The notes: generated from the sequence alone by a model not told the origin. A DNA stretch of 64,000 nt from Rhodopseudomonas_A palustris_F (GCF_000013745.1 NC_007925.1:1178001-1242000), one strand, 5' to 3'; positions 1 through 9,486 are shown, counted from the first letter of the stretch. Program-made: numbers and translations.

Positions 1-477
1 AAGCTGGAGCGGCGCTGGCACTATGCGTGCAGCGTGTTCCTGGCGGCGGCCGCGATTGCGCTGTTGCCCTCGGTGGCGCAGAATTGGAAACTGGCGATCG
101 CCCTGCTCGCGGTGCTGTCGGTCGGCTATCTCGGATCGGTGGCGCTGTTCTGGTCGATCCCGACCGCCTATCTGTCGAAGAAGGCGTCGGCCGGCAGCAT
201 CGCGCTGATCAGCAGCATCGGGCAATGCGGCGGCCTCACCGCGCCGAACATCATCGGCTGGACCCAGCAGGCCACCGGCGACTTCGCGCTCGGCTTCTAC
301 ATCATTGCCGTCGGCATGGTCACCGGCACCGTCATCATGCTGCTCGGCCTGCCGGCCCGCTTGTTGCACGAACGCTATATCGGCCACGCACCGGCCGAAC
401 GCAGCCCCGGCGCATCGCACGTCGGACATTTCCCACCGGCGGGTCCCGCCAAGCCCTCGACCGAGGCCGCGACATGA
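1..477 (+). CDS. MFS transporter, C-terminal part (gene starts before the window)
   Basis: The reading frame is open from base 1, so the gene begins outside the window. About 158 residues are visible. They contain at least three hydrophobic membrane segments, an intervening stretch rich in small residues (SIGQCGGLTAPNIIGW) and a polar Pro/Ala-rich cytoplasmic tail, typical of the last helices of major facilitator transporters of the anion:cation symporter (phthalate/tartrate permease) type. The stop codon overlaps the start of the next gene, so it is probably co-transcribed with the CoA-transferase genes. That suggests uptake of an organic acid that is then activated to a CoA thioester. The substrate cannot be told from the sequence. 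Confidence 0.8.
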   Translation, partial: KLERRWHYACSVFLAAAAIALLPSVAQNWKLAIALLAVLSVGYLGSVALFWSIPTAYLSKKASAGSIALISSIGQCGGLTAPNIIGWTQQATGDFALGFYIIAVGMVTGTVIMLLGLPARLLHERYIGHAPAERSPGASHVGHFPPAGPAKPSTEAAT

Positions 478-1139
478 TCAACAAGATAGCTTCGTCCCTG
501 GCCGACGCCGTCGCGCCGATCAGCGATGGCGCCTCGGTGATGATCACCGGCTTCGGTGATTCCGGCCTGCCGCGCGAACTGATCGACGCGTTGATCGCCC
601 ACGGCGCGGGTGATCTCACGATCATCAGCAACAATGCCGGCACCGAACGCGTCGGTCTGGCGCGTCTGCTCGAACTCGGGCGGGTGCGCAAGATCGTCTG
701 CTCCTATCCGAAATCGTCGGGCTCGGTGGTGTTCACGGAGTTGTACCGCGCCGGCCGCATCGAGCTGGAGTTGGTGCCGCAGGGCACCTTGCTGGAGCGG
801 ATGCGCGCCGCTGGCGCCGGGCTCGGGCCGTTCTTCACCCCGACCGGCTACGGCACCACGATCGCCGACGGCAAGGAGCAGCGCGTGGTCGACGGCAAGG
901 GCTATCTGCTGGAGCAGCCGCTGGCGGCCGACTTCGCGCTGGTGAAGGCCTATCACGCCGATCGCTGGGGCAATCTCACCTATCGGCTCGCGGCGCGCGG
1001 CTTTGGGCCGGTGATGTGCATGGCCGCCAAGACCACGATCGCCCAGGTCGACGACATCGTCCCGTTGGGAACCATCCCGCCGGAATCCGTGGTCACCCCC
1101 GGAATCTTCGTCAGTCGCGTCGTACGGAAGGATGCTTGA
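474..1139 (+). CDS. 3-oxoacid CoA-transferase, subunit A
   Basis: A 221-residue protein of the family I CoA-transferase alpha-subunit type. It starts at the ATG that overlaps the upstream stop (ATGA). The N-terminal glycine-rich loop (SVMITGFGDSGLPREL) is the usual CoA-binding region, and the later part has the conserved GTLLERMRAAGAG and FFTPTGYGT patterns. With the following gene it should form a heterodimer moving CoA between succinyl-CoA and a 3-oxoacid. 3-oxoadipate (PcaI/J) and acetoacetate (ScoA/B) are both possible; the neighbouring transporter does not decide between them. An in-frame extension upstream of the ATG has no family resemblance and was not used. Confidence 0.9.
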   Translation: MINKIASSLADAVAPISDGASVMITGFGDSGLPRELIDALIAHGAGDLTIISNNAGTERVGLARLLELGRVRKIVCSYPKSSGSVVFTELYRAGRIELELVPQGTLLERMRAAGAGLGPFFTPTGYGTTIADGKEQRVVDGKGYLLEQPLAADFALVKAYHADRWGNLTYRLAARGFGPVMCMAAKTTIAQVDDIVPLGTIPPESVVTPGIFVSRVVRKDA

Positions 1140-1140
1140 G

Positions 1141-1821
1141 ATGGCCGCAGCCAAGAAACTGAGCCGCGATCGCGTCGCGCAGCTGACGGCGCAGGACATC
1201 GCCCCCGGCAGCTACATCAATATCGGCCTCGGCATCCCGACGCTGGTGCCGAAATATCTCGACCCGAAGAAAGAGGTGGTGCTGCACAGCGAGAACGGCA
1301 TTCTCGGCCTCGAAGGCCTGCAGCCCGGCCTGCCCGGCGACGACGATCTGATCAACGCCAGCAAGCAGCACGTGCAGCTGATCCTGGGTGCCTCGATCGT
1401 CGATCAGTCGCTGTCGTTCGCGATGATGCGCGGCGGCCATCTCGACGCCACCATTTTGGGCGCGTTCCAGGTGGCGATGAACGGCGATATCGCCAGCTGG
1501 TCGACCGGCGCCAAGGACGACATTCCGGGCATCGGCGGCGCGATGGATCTGGTGGCGGGCTCCCGCCGCGTCATCGTGGTGATGGAGCATCTGGCGCGGG
1601 ACGGTGCGCCCAAGTTGATGAAGGCGTGTAGTTACCCGCTGACCGGGCTTGGCGTCGTCACCAACATCTACACCGATATGGCGATCATCGATGTCGATCC
1701 GTCGCGCGGCTTCATCGTCCGCGGCATCGCCGAGGGGCTGACCCGCGACGAATTGCAGGCGGCCACCGACGCGCCGCTGATCTATGCCGACGACGTGGCC
1801 GTGCTCACCGAGCACGCATAG
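1141..1821 (+). CDS. 3-oxoacid CoA-transferase, subunit B
   Basis: A 226-residue beta subunit of the same enzyme. It carries the family signature NIGLGIPTLV near residue 26 and the catalytic-glutamate motif SENGILG about 30 residues later; the glutamate forms the acyl-CoA intermediate. A GGAAGG stretch lies just upstream. An ATG at 1132, overlapping the end of subunit A, is in frame and adds three residues; the ATG at 1141 leaves better spacing to that stretch. The gene is tightly coupled to subunit A. It is followed by about 310 bases without a gene before ackA, so it probably ends this operon. Confidence 0.9.
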   Translation: MAAAKKLSRDRVAQLTAQDIAPGSYINIGLGIPTLVPKYLDPKKEVVLHSENGILGLEGLQPGLPGDDDLINASKQHVQLILGASIVDQSLSFAMMRGGHLDATILGAFQVAMNGDIASWSTGAKDDIPGIGGAMDLVAGSRRVIVVMEHLARDGAPKLMKACSYPLTGLGVVTNIYTDMAIIDVDPSRGFIVRGIAEGLTRDELQAATDAPLIYADDVAVLTEHA

Positions 1822-2030
1822 CGTGTGAGGCCTACGAGCCTCGCTGAAAAAGCGATCGACGGATCGGGCAAAATAGCTCGGGCAGGATGACGATTCGAAG
1901 AGACGGCATCGTGCCACGAGTCGCGGGAAACCGTCGCGCTGCTGTACTCTAGGTTGGTGGTGGTCGCGTCGGGCCGCTCGTCGGCGCCCCCGCTGGTGCC
2001 GTTCAGCCCGCCGCTCAAAGCCAGCAGACC
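1822..2030. other. Gap upstream of ackA, left part
   Basis: No convincing coding sequence. A weak inverted repeat (GAGGC, 6-base loop, GCCTC) lies just after the CoA-transferase stop, but no U-tract follows, so it is at best a weak terminator. CCGTTC at 1999 and CCGCTC at 2011 are further degenerate copies of the hexamer found in the operator block that follows. Confidence 0.4.
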
Positions 2031-2098
2031 GCCGTTCGGCGAGGCATTCTGCCGTTCGCCGGAACCGCGGTTCGGGCCGCAATGTCCTGCGCTAGGTT
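2031..2098 (+). promoter_or_regulatory. Candidate LytTR-type operator and promoter of the ackA-pta-pfl operon
   Basis: The block contains CCGTTC at 2032 and again at 2052 (20 bp apart, same strand), then the perfect 12-bp palindrome GAACCGCGGTTC at 2062-2073, then CTAGGT at 2092. The region upstream of cstA (12037-12103) has the same arrangement: CCGCTC and CCGTTC 20 bp apart, GAACCGCCGTTC, and CTAGGG exactly 40 bp after the second repeat. Direct repeats separated by about two helical turns are the known binding mode of LytTR response regulators, and a LytTR regulator is encoded at 9487-10206. The CTAGG box could be the -10 region. The pairing of regulator with site is inference. Confidence 0.55.
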
Positions 2099-2133
2099 CG
2101 ATCAACGCAGTCGCAAGCAGCGAGATCGAACCC

Positions 2134-3378
2134 ATGGCCTATACGTCGCAACTCGTCCTGGTGATCAATTGCGGATCCTCGTCGCTCAAATTCGCGGTGA
2201 TTCCCGCGCTCGGCGGCGCGCCGCTGGCGAGCGGTTTGGCGGAATGTCTCGGGCTTGCCGAGGCGAGGCTGGTGATCAAGTCCGGCGAGACCAAGACCAG
2301 CAATTCGCTGCACGGCGGCGCCCATGACGCGGCGCTGGCGGCGATCCTGCGTTATCTCGACGAGCAAAGCCTGCTCGATCGCATCGTCGTGGTCGGGCAT
2401 CGCGTCGTGCACGGCGGCGAGCGCTTCACCGCGTCCGCTTTGGTGACGCCGGAAGTTCTCGCCGACATCGAGGCGGTGTCGGCGCTGGCGCCGCTGCACG
2501 GCCCGGCCAATCTGCTCGGCATCCGCGCCTGCTCGCAAGGGTTGCCGTCGGTGCCGCAGGTGGTGGTGTTCGACACCGCGTTCCATCAGACCATGCCGTG
2601 CGCGGCATTCACCTACGCGATCCCGCAGCACCTCTATCGCGACTTCGGCGTGCGGCGTTACGGCTTCCACGGCACCTCGCATCGCTACGTCGCCCGCCAG
2701 GCGGTCGAGCTGCTGCGGCTCGATCCGCAGGATCATGGCATCGTCATCGCGCATCTCGGCAACGGCGCCTCGGCGACCGCGGTCAGCAACGGCGAGAGCG
2801 TCGACACCACCATGGGGATGACCCCGATCGAGGGCCTGGTGATGGGCACCCGCTGCGGCGACATCGACTTCGGCGCGGTGGCGCATATCGCCCGCACCGC
2901 GCGGCTGAGCCTCGACGAGGTCGACGCCATGCTCAATAAAGAAAGCGGGCTGCTCGGCATTTCCGAACTGTCGAGCGACTGCCGCACGCTGGAGCAGGCC
3001 GCCAAATCCGGCCACGCCGGCGCCATCCTGGCGCTCGACGTGTTCGTGCACCGGCTGGCGCGCCACATCGGCGGGCTCGCCGCCTCGCTGGATAATTTCG
3101 ACGCCTTGGTGTTCACCGGCGGCATCGGCGAGAACTCGGCGCTGATCCGCGCCAAGACCATCGAGAGCCTGCGGGTGTTCGGCTTCACGCTGAACCGCGA
3201 GGCCAATGAGCGGATGTTCGGCGGCCGTTCCGGCCGGATCAGCCGCAGCCGGCGGCCGACCGCCGTGGTCATTCCCACCGATGAAGAAGGCCTGATCGCC
3301 AACGACGCCGCGACCCTGGTCGGGATTTTTCCCGCGACCGGCGTTGCCGCGCAGTCCCACGACCTTCACTTCGCCTGA
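2134..3378 (+). CDS. ackA: Acetate kinase
   Basis: A 414-residue acetate kinase, close to the usual 400. It interconverts acetyl phosphate plus ADP with acetate plus ATP in the cytoplasm. All family signatures are present: NCGSSSLKF near the N-terminus, GFHGTSHRY, the phosphate-binding HLGNGAS loop, and the adenosine-site TGGIGENS. The start was placed at the ATG giving MAYTSQLVLVINCGSS; the longer in-frame extension to 1954 reads through the conserved upstream regulatory block and has no family similarity. It is followed 43 bases later by pta and then pflBA, which indicates an acetate-forming, ATP-yielding fermentation operon. Confidence 0.95.
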   Translation: MAYTSQLVLVINCGSSSLKFAVIPALGGAPLASGLAECLGLAEARLVIKSGETKTSNSLHGGAHDAALAAILRYLDEQSLLDRIVVVGHRVVHGGERFTASALVTPEVLADIEAVSALAPLHGPANLLGIRACSQGLPSVPQVVVFDTAFHQTMPCAAFTYAIPQHLYRDFGVRRYGFHGTSHRYVARQAVELLRLDPQDHGIVIAHLGNGASATAVSNGESVDTTMGMTPIEGLVMGTRCGDIDFGAVAHIARTARLSLDEVDAMLNKESGLLGISELSSDCRTLEQAAKSGHAGAILALDVFVHRLARHIGGLAASLDNFDALVFTGGIGENSALIRAKTIESLRVFGFTLNREANERMFGGRSGRISRSRRPTAVVIPTDEEGLIANDAATLVGIFPATGVAAQSHDLHFA

Positions 3379-3421
3379 TCGCTCAGGCGCCCAGCACTGT
3401 CGCTCGTCGATCGATCACCGG

Positions 3422-5572
3422 ATGACTGCCATGAACACGCTCCCCCGCCATCGCACCTTCTATCTCGTTCCGGTGTCCCGCGACGCGGGGCTCACCTCCG
3501 TGATGCTGGGTCTGGTCAGGGCCCTGCAACTCACCGGCGTGCGGGTCGGCGTGGTCAAGCCGGTCGCGCAGCCCGAGGCGCATGCCGGCGATCTCGATCT
3601 CGCGCCGCATTTTGCCCGCACTCTGTGCGGCGTCGCCGCGCCGGATCCGATCGCGTTCGACCACGCCGCCGAGATGGTGCGCTCCGGCCAGCTCGGCGGG
3701 CTGATGGAAGAAGTGGTGTCGATGGTGGAAACCGTGCGCGCCGATTGCGACGTGGTGATCGTCGAGGGGCTGATCCCCGACGTCGATTTCCAGATCGCCA
3801 CGCGGCTCAACATCGAGATCATCCGCTCGCTCGGCGCCGATCTCATTCCGGTGTTGGCCGGCGGCGCGCACAGTGCGGCGGCGCTGGCCGCGAAGGCCGC
3901 CGCCGCCGCCGAGCAATATGGCGACGACGGCCGCCGGCCGATCGCGGGCCTGTTGATCAACCGCTGCGCCGATGCCGCGGCGGCGACGGCGTTGTCCGCG
4001 CTCGGCGCGCTGACGCTGAAGGGCTCGGCGACGCCGGTGCGGATTCTCGCCGCGGTGCCGAGCGCCGCGCATCTGCGGGCGCCGCGGCTGATCGACATCG
4101 CCGAGGATCTTGGGCTGAGCATCCTCAACCGCGGCGACATCGAGAGCTCGCGGGTGCAGACCGTGGTGGTCGCCGCGCGCTCGGCGGAGAAGCTGCTCGG
4201 CGATCTGCGGCCCGGAACCCTGGTGGTGACGCCGGCCGATCGCAGCGACGCCATCCTCGCAACAGCGTTAGTCGCGCAACGCGGCATGCCACTGGCCGGC
4301 TTCGTGTTCACCTGCGGCGGACGGCCGGCGCCCGAGGTCGCGGCGGTGCTGGCGGCGGCGCCGCTCGATCGGCTGGCGCTGCTCTGCACCGAGGATGATA
4401 CGTTCATCACCGCCTCGAAGCTCGCCAACCTGTCGGCGCACGTCAACCGCGCCGATGCCGACCGCATGGAGCGGGTGATCTCGTTCATCGCCGAGCAGGT
4501 CGACACCGCGCCGTTGGCGGATCGTCTCAACCTGCCGGTCGACGGCTTGATGCCGCCGCCGGTGTTCCGGCATCGCCTGGTCGAGCGCGCGCGTGCGGCG
4601 AGCCGCCGCATCGTGCTGCCCGAGGGCGAAGAGCCGCGCACCATCCGCGCCGCCGCGATCTGCGCCGAGAAGCGCATCGCCCGCTGCGTGCTGCTGGGCG
4701 CGCCGGACCGCATCCGCGAGGTTGCCGCGGCGCACGGCATCGACCTGCCGGACGACATCGAGATCGTCGACGCCGAGCAGCAGCGCAGCCGCTACGTCGC
4801 GCCGCTGGTGGAGCGGCGCAAGGCCAAGGGCCTCACCAAGCTGCAGGCCGAGATCATGCTGGAAGATGCCGTGGTGCTCGGCACCATGATGTTGGCGGAA
4901 GACGACGTCGACGGGCTGGTGTCCGGCGCCATTCACACCACCGCCTCGACGGTGCGTCCGGCGCTGCAGCTGATCAAGACCGCGCCGGGCTCCAGCATCG
5001 TCTCCAGCGTGTTCTTCATGCTGATGCCGGATCAGGTGCTGGTCTATGGCGATTGCGCGATCAACCCGGATCCGACCGCCGACGAACTCGCCGAGATCGC
5101 GATCCAGTCCGCCGACTCCGCCGCGGCGTTCGGCATCGAGCCGCGGGTGGCGATGATCTCGTATTCGACCGGCGCGTCCGGCGCCGGCGAAGACGTCGAC
5201 AAGGTGCGCCGCGCCACCGACAAGGTGCGGGCGCTGCGCCCGGATCTGATCGTCGACGGCCCGATCCAATACGACGCCGCCACGGTGGAAAGCGTCGGCC
5301 GGCAGAAGGCGCCGGGCGGCCCGCTCGACGGCCGCGCCAACGTCTTCATCTTCCCCGACCTCAACACCGGCAACACCACCTACAAGGCGGTGCAGCGCTC
5401 GGCCAACGTCATCTCGGTCGGCCCGATGCTGCAGGGCCTGCGCAAGCCGGTCAACGACCTGTCGCGCGGCGCGCTGGTCGACGACATCGTCTACACCATC
5501 GCGCTCACCGCGATCCAAGCCGCCGCCCGCGACGCCGACAACCGGCCGGCCGCCGCGCAGGCTGCCGAGTGA
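3422..5572 (+). CDS. pta: Phosphate acetyltransferase, long form
   Basis: A 716-residue phosphotransacetylase converting acetyl-CoA and phosphate to acetyl phosphate. The first ~340 residues form the BioD-like/DRTGG regulatory half, whose P-loop region is degenerate (SRDAGLTSVMLG, no GKT), as is common in this family. The last ~320 residues are the catalytic PTA domain, starting at FRHRLVERARAASRRIVLPEG and including the SGAIHTTASTVRPALQ and DGPIQYDAA stretches. An ATG at 3431, nine bases downstream, is an equally possible start; neither has a strong ribosome binding site. It lies between ackA and pflB, and supplies acetyl phosphate for AckA from PflB-made acetyl-CoA. Confidence 0.95.
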   Translation: MTAMNTLPRHRTFYLVPVSRDAGLTSVMLGLVRALQLTGVRVGVVKPVAQPEAHAGDLDLAPHFARTLCGVAAPDPIAFDHAAEMVRSGQLGGLMEEVVSMVETVRADCDVVIVEGLIPDVDFQIATRLNIEIIRSLGADLIPVLAGGAHSAAALAAKAAAAAEQYGDDGRRPIAGLLINRCADAAAATALSALGALTLKGSATPVRILAAVPSAAHLRAPRLIDIAEDLGLSILNRGDIESSRVQTVVVAARSAEKLLGDLRPGTLVVTPADRSDAILATALVAQRGMPLAGFVFTCGGRPAPEVAAVLAAAPLDRLALLCTEDDTFITASKLANLSAHVNRADADRMERVISFIAEQVDTAPLADRLNLPVDGLMPPPVFRHRLVERARAASRRIVLPEGEEPRTIRAAAICAEKRIARCVLLGAPDRIREVAAAHGIDLPDDIEIVDAEQQRSRYVAPLVERRKAKGLTKLQAEIMLEDAVVLGTMMLAEDDVDGLVSGAIHTTASTVRPALQLIKTAPGSSIVSSVFFMLMPDQVLVYGDCAINPDPTADELAEIAIQSADSAAAFGIEPRVAMISYSTGASGAGEDVDKVRRATDKVRALRPDLIVDGPIQYDAATVESVGRQKAPGGPLDGRANVFIFPDLNTGNTTYKAVQRSANVISVGPMLQGLRKPVNDLSRGALVDDIVYTIALTAIQAAARDADNRPAAAQAAE

Positions 5573-5661
5573 GCAAGCCCAGGCACTTTCAACAGCTGCC
5601 CGCGGCGTGCGCGACGACGAGACAAAGACTTTCCCGACATTTCATCCAGAGAGGTCACATC

Positions 5662-7941
5662 ATGAACATCCAAGTGCAGAACCCGATCGGCGAAGCGTTC
5701 GACGCAATCCCGAGCGATCCGTGGCGTGATTTCGAAACCGGCAACTGGACCCGCGAGATCGACGTTCGTGATTTCATCCAGAAGAACGTCACGCCGTGGG
5801 TGGGGGATGCGTCGTTCCTGGTGCCGGCGACCGCGCGCACTCAGGCGCTGTGGGCCAAGCTGAAGGATCTGTTGCAGCTCGAGCGCGACCACGGCGGCGT
5901 GCTCGACGTCGACAGCAAGACGTTCTCCTCGATCGTGGCGCATGGCGCGGGCTACATCGACCGCGAGCTCGAACAGATCGTCGGCCTGCAGACCGACGCG
6001 CCGTTGAAGCGCGCGATCATGCCGTTCGGCGGCTGGCGCATGGTGAAGAACGGGCTCGAAGCCTACGGCCTCAAAGCCGATCCGAGCTTCGAGAAGATCT
6101 TCCCCGGCATCCGCAAGACCCATAACGACGCGGTGTTCGACGTCTATTCGCCCGACGCGGTGAAGTGCCGCAAGTCCGGCATCATCACCGGGCTGCCCGA
6201 CGCCTACGGCCGCGGCCGCATCATCGGCGACTATCGCCGCGTCGCGCTGTACGGCGTGGCCCGGCTGATCGAGGACAAGAAGGCGCAAGCCGCCAGCCTC
6301 GAACTCGACTCGCTCGACGACGCCGTGCTGCGGCAGCGCGAGGAGATCGCCGAGCAGATCCGCGCGTTGAAGGAACTGGTGGTGATGGCGAAGGCCTACG
6401 GCTTCGACCTCGCCAAGCCGGCGCTGAACGCCCGCGAGGCGATCCAGTGGACCTATTTCGCCTATCTCGCCGCGGTGAAGGAATCCAATGGCGCCGCGAT
6501 GTCGCTCGGCCGGGTGTCGAACTTCATCGACATCTACGTCGAGCGCGACATCGCCGAAGGCGTGCTCGACGAAGCCACCGCCCAGGAGCTGGTCGATCAC
6601 TTCGTCATGAAGCTGCGCATCGTGCGCTTCCTGCGCACCCCGGAATACGACGCGCTGTTCTCCGGCGATCCGACCTGGGTCACCGAATCGATCGGCGGCA
6701 TGGGGCTGGACGGCCGCGCGCTGGTGACCAAGTCGAGCTTCCGCTTCCTGCACACGCTGGAGACGCTCGGCCCGGCGCCGGAGCCCAACCTCACCGTGCT
6801 GTGGTCGGACTACCTGCCGCAGGGCTTCAAGGACTACTGCGCGCTGACCTCGATCCGCACCTCGTCGATCCAGTACGAGAACGACGATCTGATGCGGGCC
6901 TATTGGGGCGACGATTACGGCATTGCCTGCTGCGTCTCCGCGATGCGGATCGGCAAGCAGATGCAGTTCTTCGGCGCCCGCGCCAACCTCGCCAAGACCA
7001 TGCTGTACGCCATCAACGGCGGCCGCGACGAACTGTCCGGCGAACAGATCGGCCCGACCTTGTCGCCGGTGACCGGCGACGTGCTCGACTATGATGATGT
7101 GAAAGCCAAGCTCGGCCCGATGATGGACTGGCTCGCCAAGACCTATATCGGCGCGCTCAACGCCATCCACTACTGCCACGACAAGTACATGTACGAGCGG
7201 ATCGAGATGGCGCTGCACGACCGCGACATCCTGCGCACCATGGCCTGCGGCATCGCCGGTCTGTCGGTGGCCGCCGACAGCCTGTCGGCGATCAAGCACG
7301 CCAAGGTCAAGGTGATCCGCGACGCCCGCGGGCTTGCCACCGACTTCGCGATCGAAGGCGAGTATCCGGCGTTCGGCAACAATGACGACCGCGTCGACGA
7401 GATCGCGATCTGGCTGGTCAAGGAGTTCATGGAGCGGCTGCGCAAGCAGAAGACCTATCGCAACTCGGTCGCCACCATGTCGGTTTTGACCATCACTTCC
7501 AACGTGGTGTACGGCAAGAAGACCGGCAACACCCCGGACGGCCGCAAGGCCGGTGAGCCGTTCGCGCCGGGCGCCAACCCGATGCATCGCCGCGACGTCA
7601 AGGGCGCGGTGGCCTCGATGGCTTCGGTGGCGAAACTGCCCTACGCGCATTCGCAGGACGGCATCTCCTACACCTTCACCATCGTGCCCTCGGCGCTGGG
7701 GGCCGGCGAAGCCGACCGCGTCGACAATCTGACCGGCCTGCTCGACGGTTACTTCGCGCAAGGCGGCCACCACATCAACGTCAACGTGTTCGACCGCGAG
7801 ACGCTGCTGCACGCGATGGATCATCCCGAGCTCTATCCGCAGCTCACCATCCGGGTCTCCGGCTACGCGGTGAACTTCACCAAACTGACGCGCGAGCAGC
7901 AGCTCGACGTCATCTCTCGGACCTTCCATAGTGTACACTGA
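5662..7941 (+). CDS. pflB: Formate acetyltransferase (pyruvate formate-lyase)
   Basis: A 759-residue glycyl-radical enzyme splitting pyruvate and CoA into formate and acetyl-CoA without oxygen. The active-site cysteine pair lies in GIACCVSAM (Cys423-Cys424) and the radical glycine in RVSGYAVNF (Gly734, matching the position in the 760-residue E. coli enzyme). A good ribosome binding site, AGAGAGG at 5649, precedes the ATG. The pta-pflB gap is 89 bases without an obvious terminator, so read-through from ackA is likely. The activase gene overlaps its 3' end. PFL is uncommon in purple non-sulfur phototrophs and implies anaerobic dark fermentation or pyruvate dismutation. Confidence 0.97.
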   Translation: MNIQVQNPIGEAFDAIPSDPWRDFETGNWTREIDVRDFIQKNVTPWVGDASFLVPATARTQALWAKLKDLLQLERDHGGVLDVDSKTFSSIVAHGAGYIDRELEQIVGLQTDAPLKRAIMPFGGWRMVKNGLEAYGLKADPSFEKIFPGIRKTHNDAVFDVYSPDAVKCRKSGIITGLPDAYGRGRIIGDYRRVALYGVARLIEDKKAQAASLELDSLDDAVLRQREEIAEQIRALKELVVMAKAYGFDLAKPALNAREAIQWTYFAYLAAVKESNGAAMSLGRVSNFIDIYVERDIAEGVLDEATAQELVDHFVMKLRIVRFLRTPEYDALFSGDPTWVTESIGGMGLDGRALVTKSSFRFLHTLETLGPAPEPNLTVLWSDYLPQGFKDYCALTSIRTSSIQYENDDLMRAYWGDDYGIACCVSAMRIGKQMQFFGARANLAKTMLYAINGGRDELSGEQIGPTLSPVTGDVLDYDDVKAKLGPMMDWLAKTYIGALNAIHYCHDKYMYERIEMALHDRDILRTMACGIAGLSVAADSLSAIKHAKVKVIRDARGLATDFAIEGEYPAFGNNDDRVDEIAIWLVKEFMERLRKQKTYRNSVATMSVLTITSNVVYGKKTGNTPDGRKAGEPFAPGANPMHRRDVKGAVASMASVAKLPYAHSQDGISYTFTIVPSALGAGEADRVDNLTGLLDGYFAQGGHHINVNVFDRETLLHAMDHPELYPQLTIRVSGYAVNFTKLTREQQLDVISRTFHSVH

Positions 7942-8734
7942 CCAGGCCAACGCCGGTTACGCCACCGCGGCGCGCAAACCTTCGGGTTTGCGCGCCGTGC
8001 GTCCGGCCATCTCGGGCTGGGTGCATTCCACCGAGATCGGCGGCGCCGTCGACGGTCCCGGGATTCGCTACGTGCTGTTCCTGGCGGGTTGCCTGCTGCG
8101 CTGCCAGTACTGCCACAATCCCGATTCCTGGCACATGCATCACGGCAAGCCGAGCAATTCGCGCGACGTGCTGCGCGACATCGCCGCCTACACCAAGTTC
8201 CTGATGCACGCCCATGGCGGCGTGACGCTGAGCGGCGGCGAGCCGTTGGTGCAGCCGGACTTCACCCACGCCATCCTGCGCGGCTGCAAGGAGATGGGGC
8301 TGCACACCGCGCTCGACACCGCGGGCTTTCTCGGCGCCCACGCCGATGACTATCTGTTGGCCGACGTCGATCTGGTGTTGCTCGACATCAAGGCGTTCAG
8401 CGAGGCGACTTACCAAAACCTCACCGGGGTCGCGCTGGAGCCGACGCTGGTGTTCGCCCGCCGGCTCGCGGCGATGCAGAAGCCGGTCTGGCTGCGCTAC
8501 GTGCTGGTGCCCGGCCTCACCGACAAATTCGACGAGATCGAAGGCTTAGCTTGCTTCGCGCGCGACCTCGGCAATGTCGAACGTGTCGACGTGCTGCCGT
8601 TCCACAACATGGGCGCGTTCAAATGGGCCGACGTCGGCACGCCGTATCGGCTGGCCGACACCCCGCCGCCGTCCCCCGAGCTGCTCGAACGCACCCGTGA
8701 GCTGTTCCGCAGCAAGGGCCTGGTGGCGACGTAA
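7931..8734 (+). CDS. pflA: Pyruvate formate-lyase-activating enzyme (radical SAM)
   Basis: A 267-residue radical SAM activase that installs the glycyl radical on PflB. The iron-sulfur motif CX3CX2C is at residues 54-61 (CLLRCQYC), followed by HNPDSW, and the SAM-binding GGE motif is in TLSGGEPLVQPDF. It begins at a GTG overlapping the last 11 bases of pflB, indicating translational coupling. The N-terminus is about 25 residues longer than the E. coli protein before the common VDGPGIR stretch; no later ATG would keep the cluster motif. It is the last recognisable gene of the fermentation operon. Confidence 0.95.
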   Translation: MYTDQANAGYATAARKPSGLRAVRPAISGWVHSTEIGGAVDGPGIRYVLFLAGCLLRCQYCHNPDSWHMHHGKPSNSRDVLRDIAAYTKFLMHAHGGVTLSGGEPLVQPDFTHAILRGCKEMGLHTALDTAGFLGAHADDYLLADVDLVLLDIKAFSEATYQNLTGVALEPTLVFARRLAAMQKPVWLRYVLVPGLTDKFDEIEGLACFARDLGNVERVDVLPFHNMGAFKWADVGTPYRLADTPPPSPELLERTRELFRSKGLVAT

Positions 8735-8883
8735 GGGTTTTGGGCGGGCAGGGCCGCCGCGCATCGCGACGTCGAAGATGCCGGCAACGAGAGCCGTGAC
8801 GACCTTGCTGATCGACGCCCGCCACGACGGATTTTGACGGCTGGAGAAGCCGCCTGGTTGAGAGAGTGACATGGAGAAATAAG

Positions 8884-9399
8884 ATGTCGGCTTATGACGT
8901 GATCAGCACTGATGTTTCGTTTGTGCCGCGGACGGCAGCTCCGCCCGCGGTGGCGCGCAAGGAGGTCGTCGTCGGACCGAGCGCCTCGGAATTCGACTTT
9001 CTGGCCACCGCCGCCGAGGAGGCCGAACGCGCGCAGCGCGCGGCGGCGGAGCGGATGGCGGGCGAAGCGCGGCGCGCGCTGGTCACCGCGCTACAGCAGA
9101 AGGCGCTCGACCAGGCGAGTTGGGACGCCTTGATCGCGCGCGCCCGCCAGGCGGCCCAGCGCGGCGCGCGAGAATTGCTGTTGATCCGGTTTCCGTCGGA
9201 GCTGTGCAGCGACCGCGGACGCGCGATCAATGCGATGGATCCGAGCTGGCCGGAAACCTTGATCGGCGAGGCCGCCGACGTGTTCGAACGCTGGCAGCGC
9301 GAATTGAAACCGCAGGGGTTCGGCCTGACCGCCCAGATCCTCGACTTCCCCGGCGGCTTTCCCGGCGATGCCGGTCTGACCCTGAAATGGGGACGTTGA
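8884..9399 (+). CDS. Conserved-looking hypothetical protein downstream of pflA
   Basis: A 171-residue soluble protein with no signal peptide or membrane segment. The first ~90 residues are Ala/Glu/Arg-rich and predicted helical (EEAERAQRAAAERMAGEARRAL). The second half has a more ordered mix ending in the glycine-rich FPGGFPGDAGLTLKWGR. The ATG at 8884 has GGAG eight bases upstream and was preferred to a GTG at 8866. It sits 149 bases after pflA on the same strand and converges on btsR, so it may be the last gene of the fermentation operon or have its own promoter. I do not recognise the family and assign no function. Confidence 0.7.
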   Translation: MSAYDVISTDVSFVPRTAAPPAVARKEVVVGPSASEFDFLATAAEEAERAQRAAAERMAGEARRALVTALQQKALDQASWDALIARARQAAQRGARELLLIRFPSELCSDRGRAINAMDPSWPETLIGEAADVFERWQRELKPQGFGLTAQILDFPGGFPGDAGLTLKWGR

Positions 9400-9486
9400 G
9401 CGCGCGCGCTCGCGCCGGGTGAAGCTTGCGTGCCGACCAAAGCGATAGGCGAACTCGAAGCGCTTGCCTTCCGCAGCAAGCCCGCG

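Noticed and set aside
1954..2133. N-terminal extension of ackA
   Set aside because: It translates the conserved regulatory block; the similar extension of cstA reflects shared DNA, not shared protein.
5053..5661. Apparent fusion of a pta-region frame to pflB
   Set aside because: The frame overlaps pta in the wrong phase; pflB has its own ribosome binding site and ATG at 5662.
5573..5661. FNR-type box before pflB
   Set aside because: No TTGAT-N4-ATCAA-like palindrome is visible in the pta-pflB gap or upstream of ackA.
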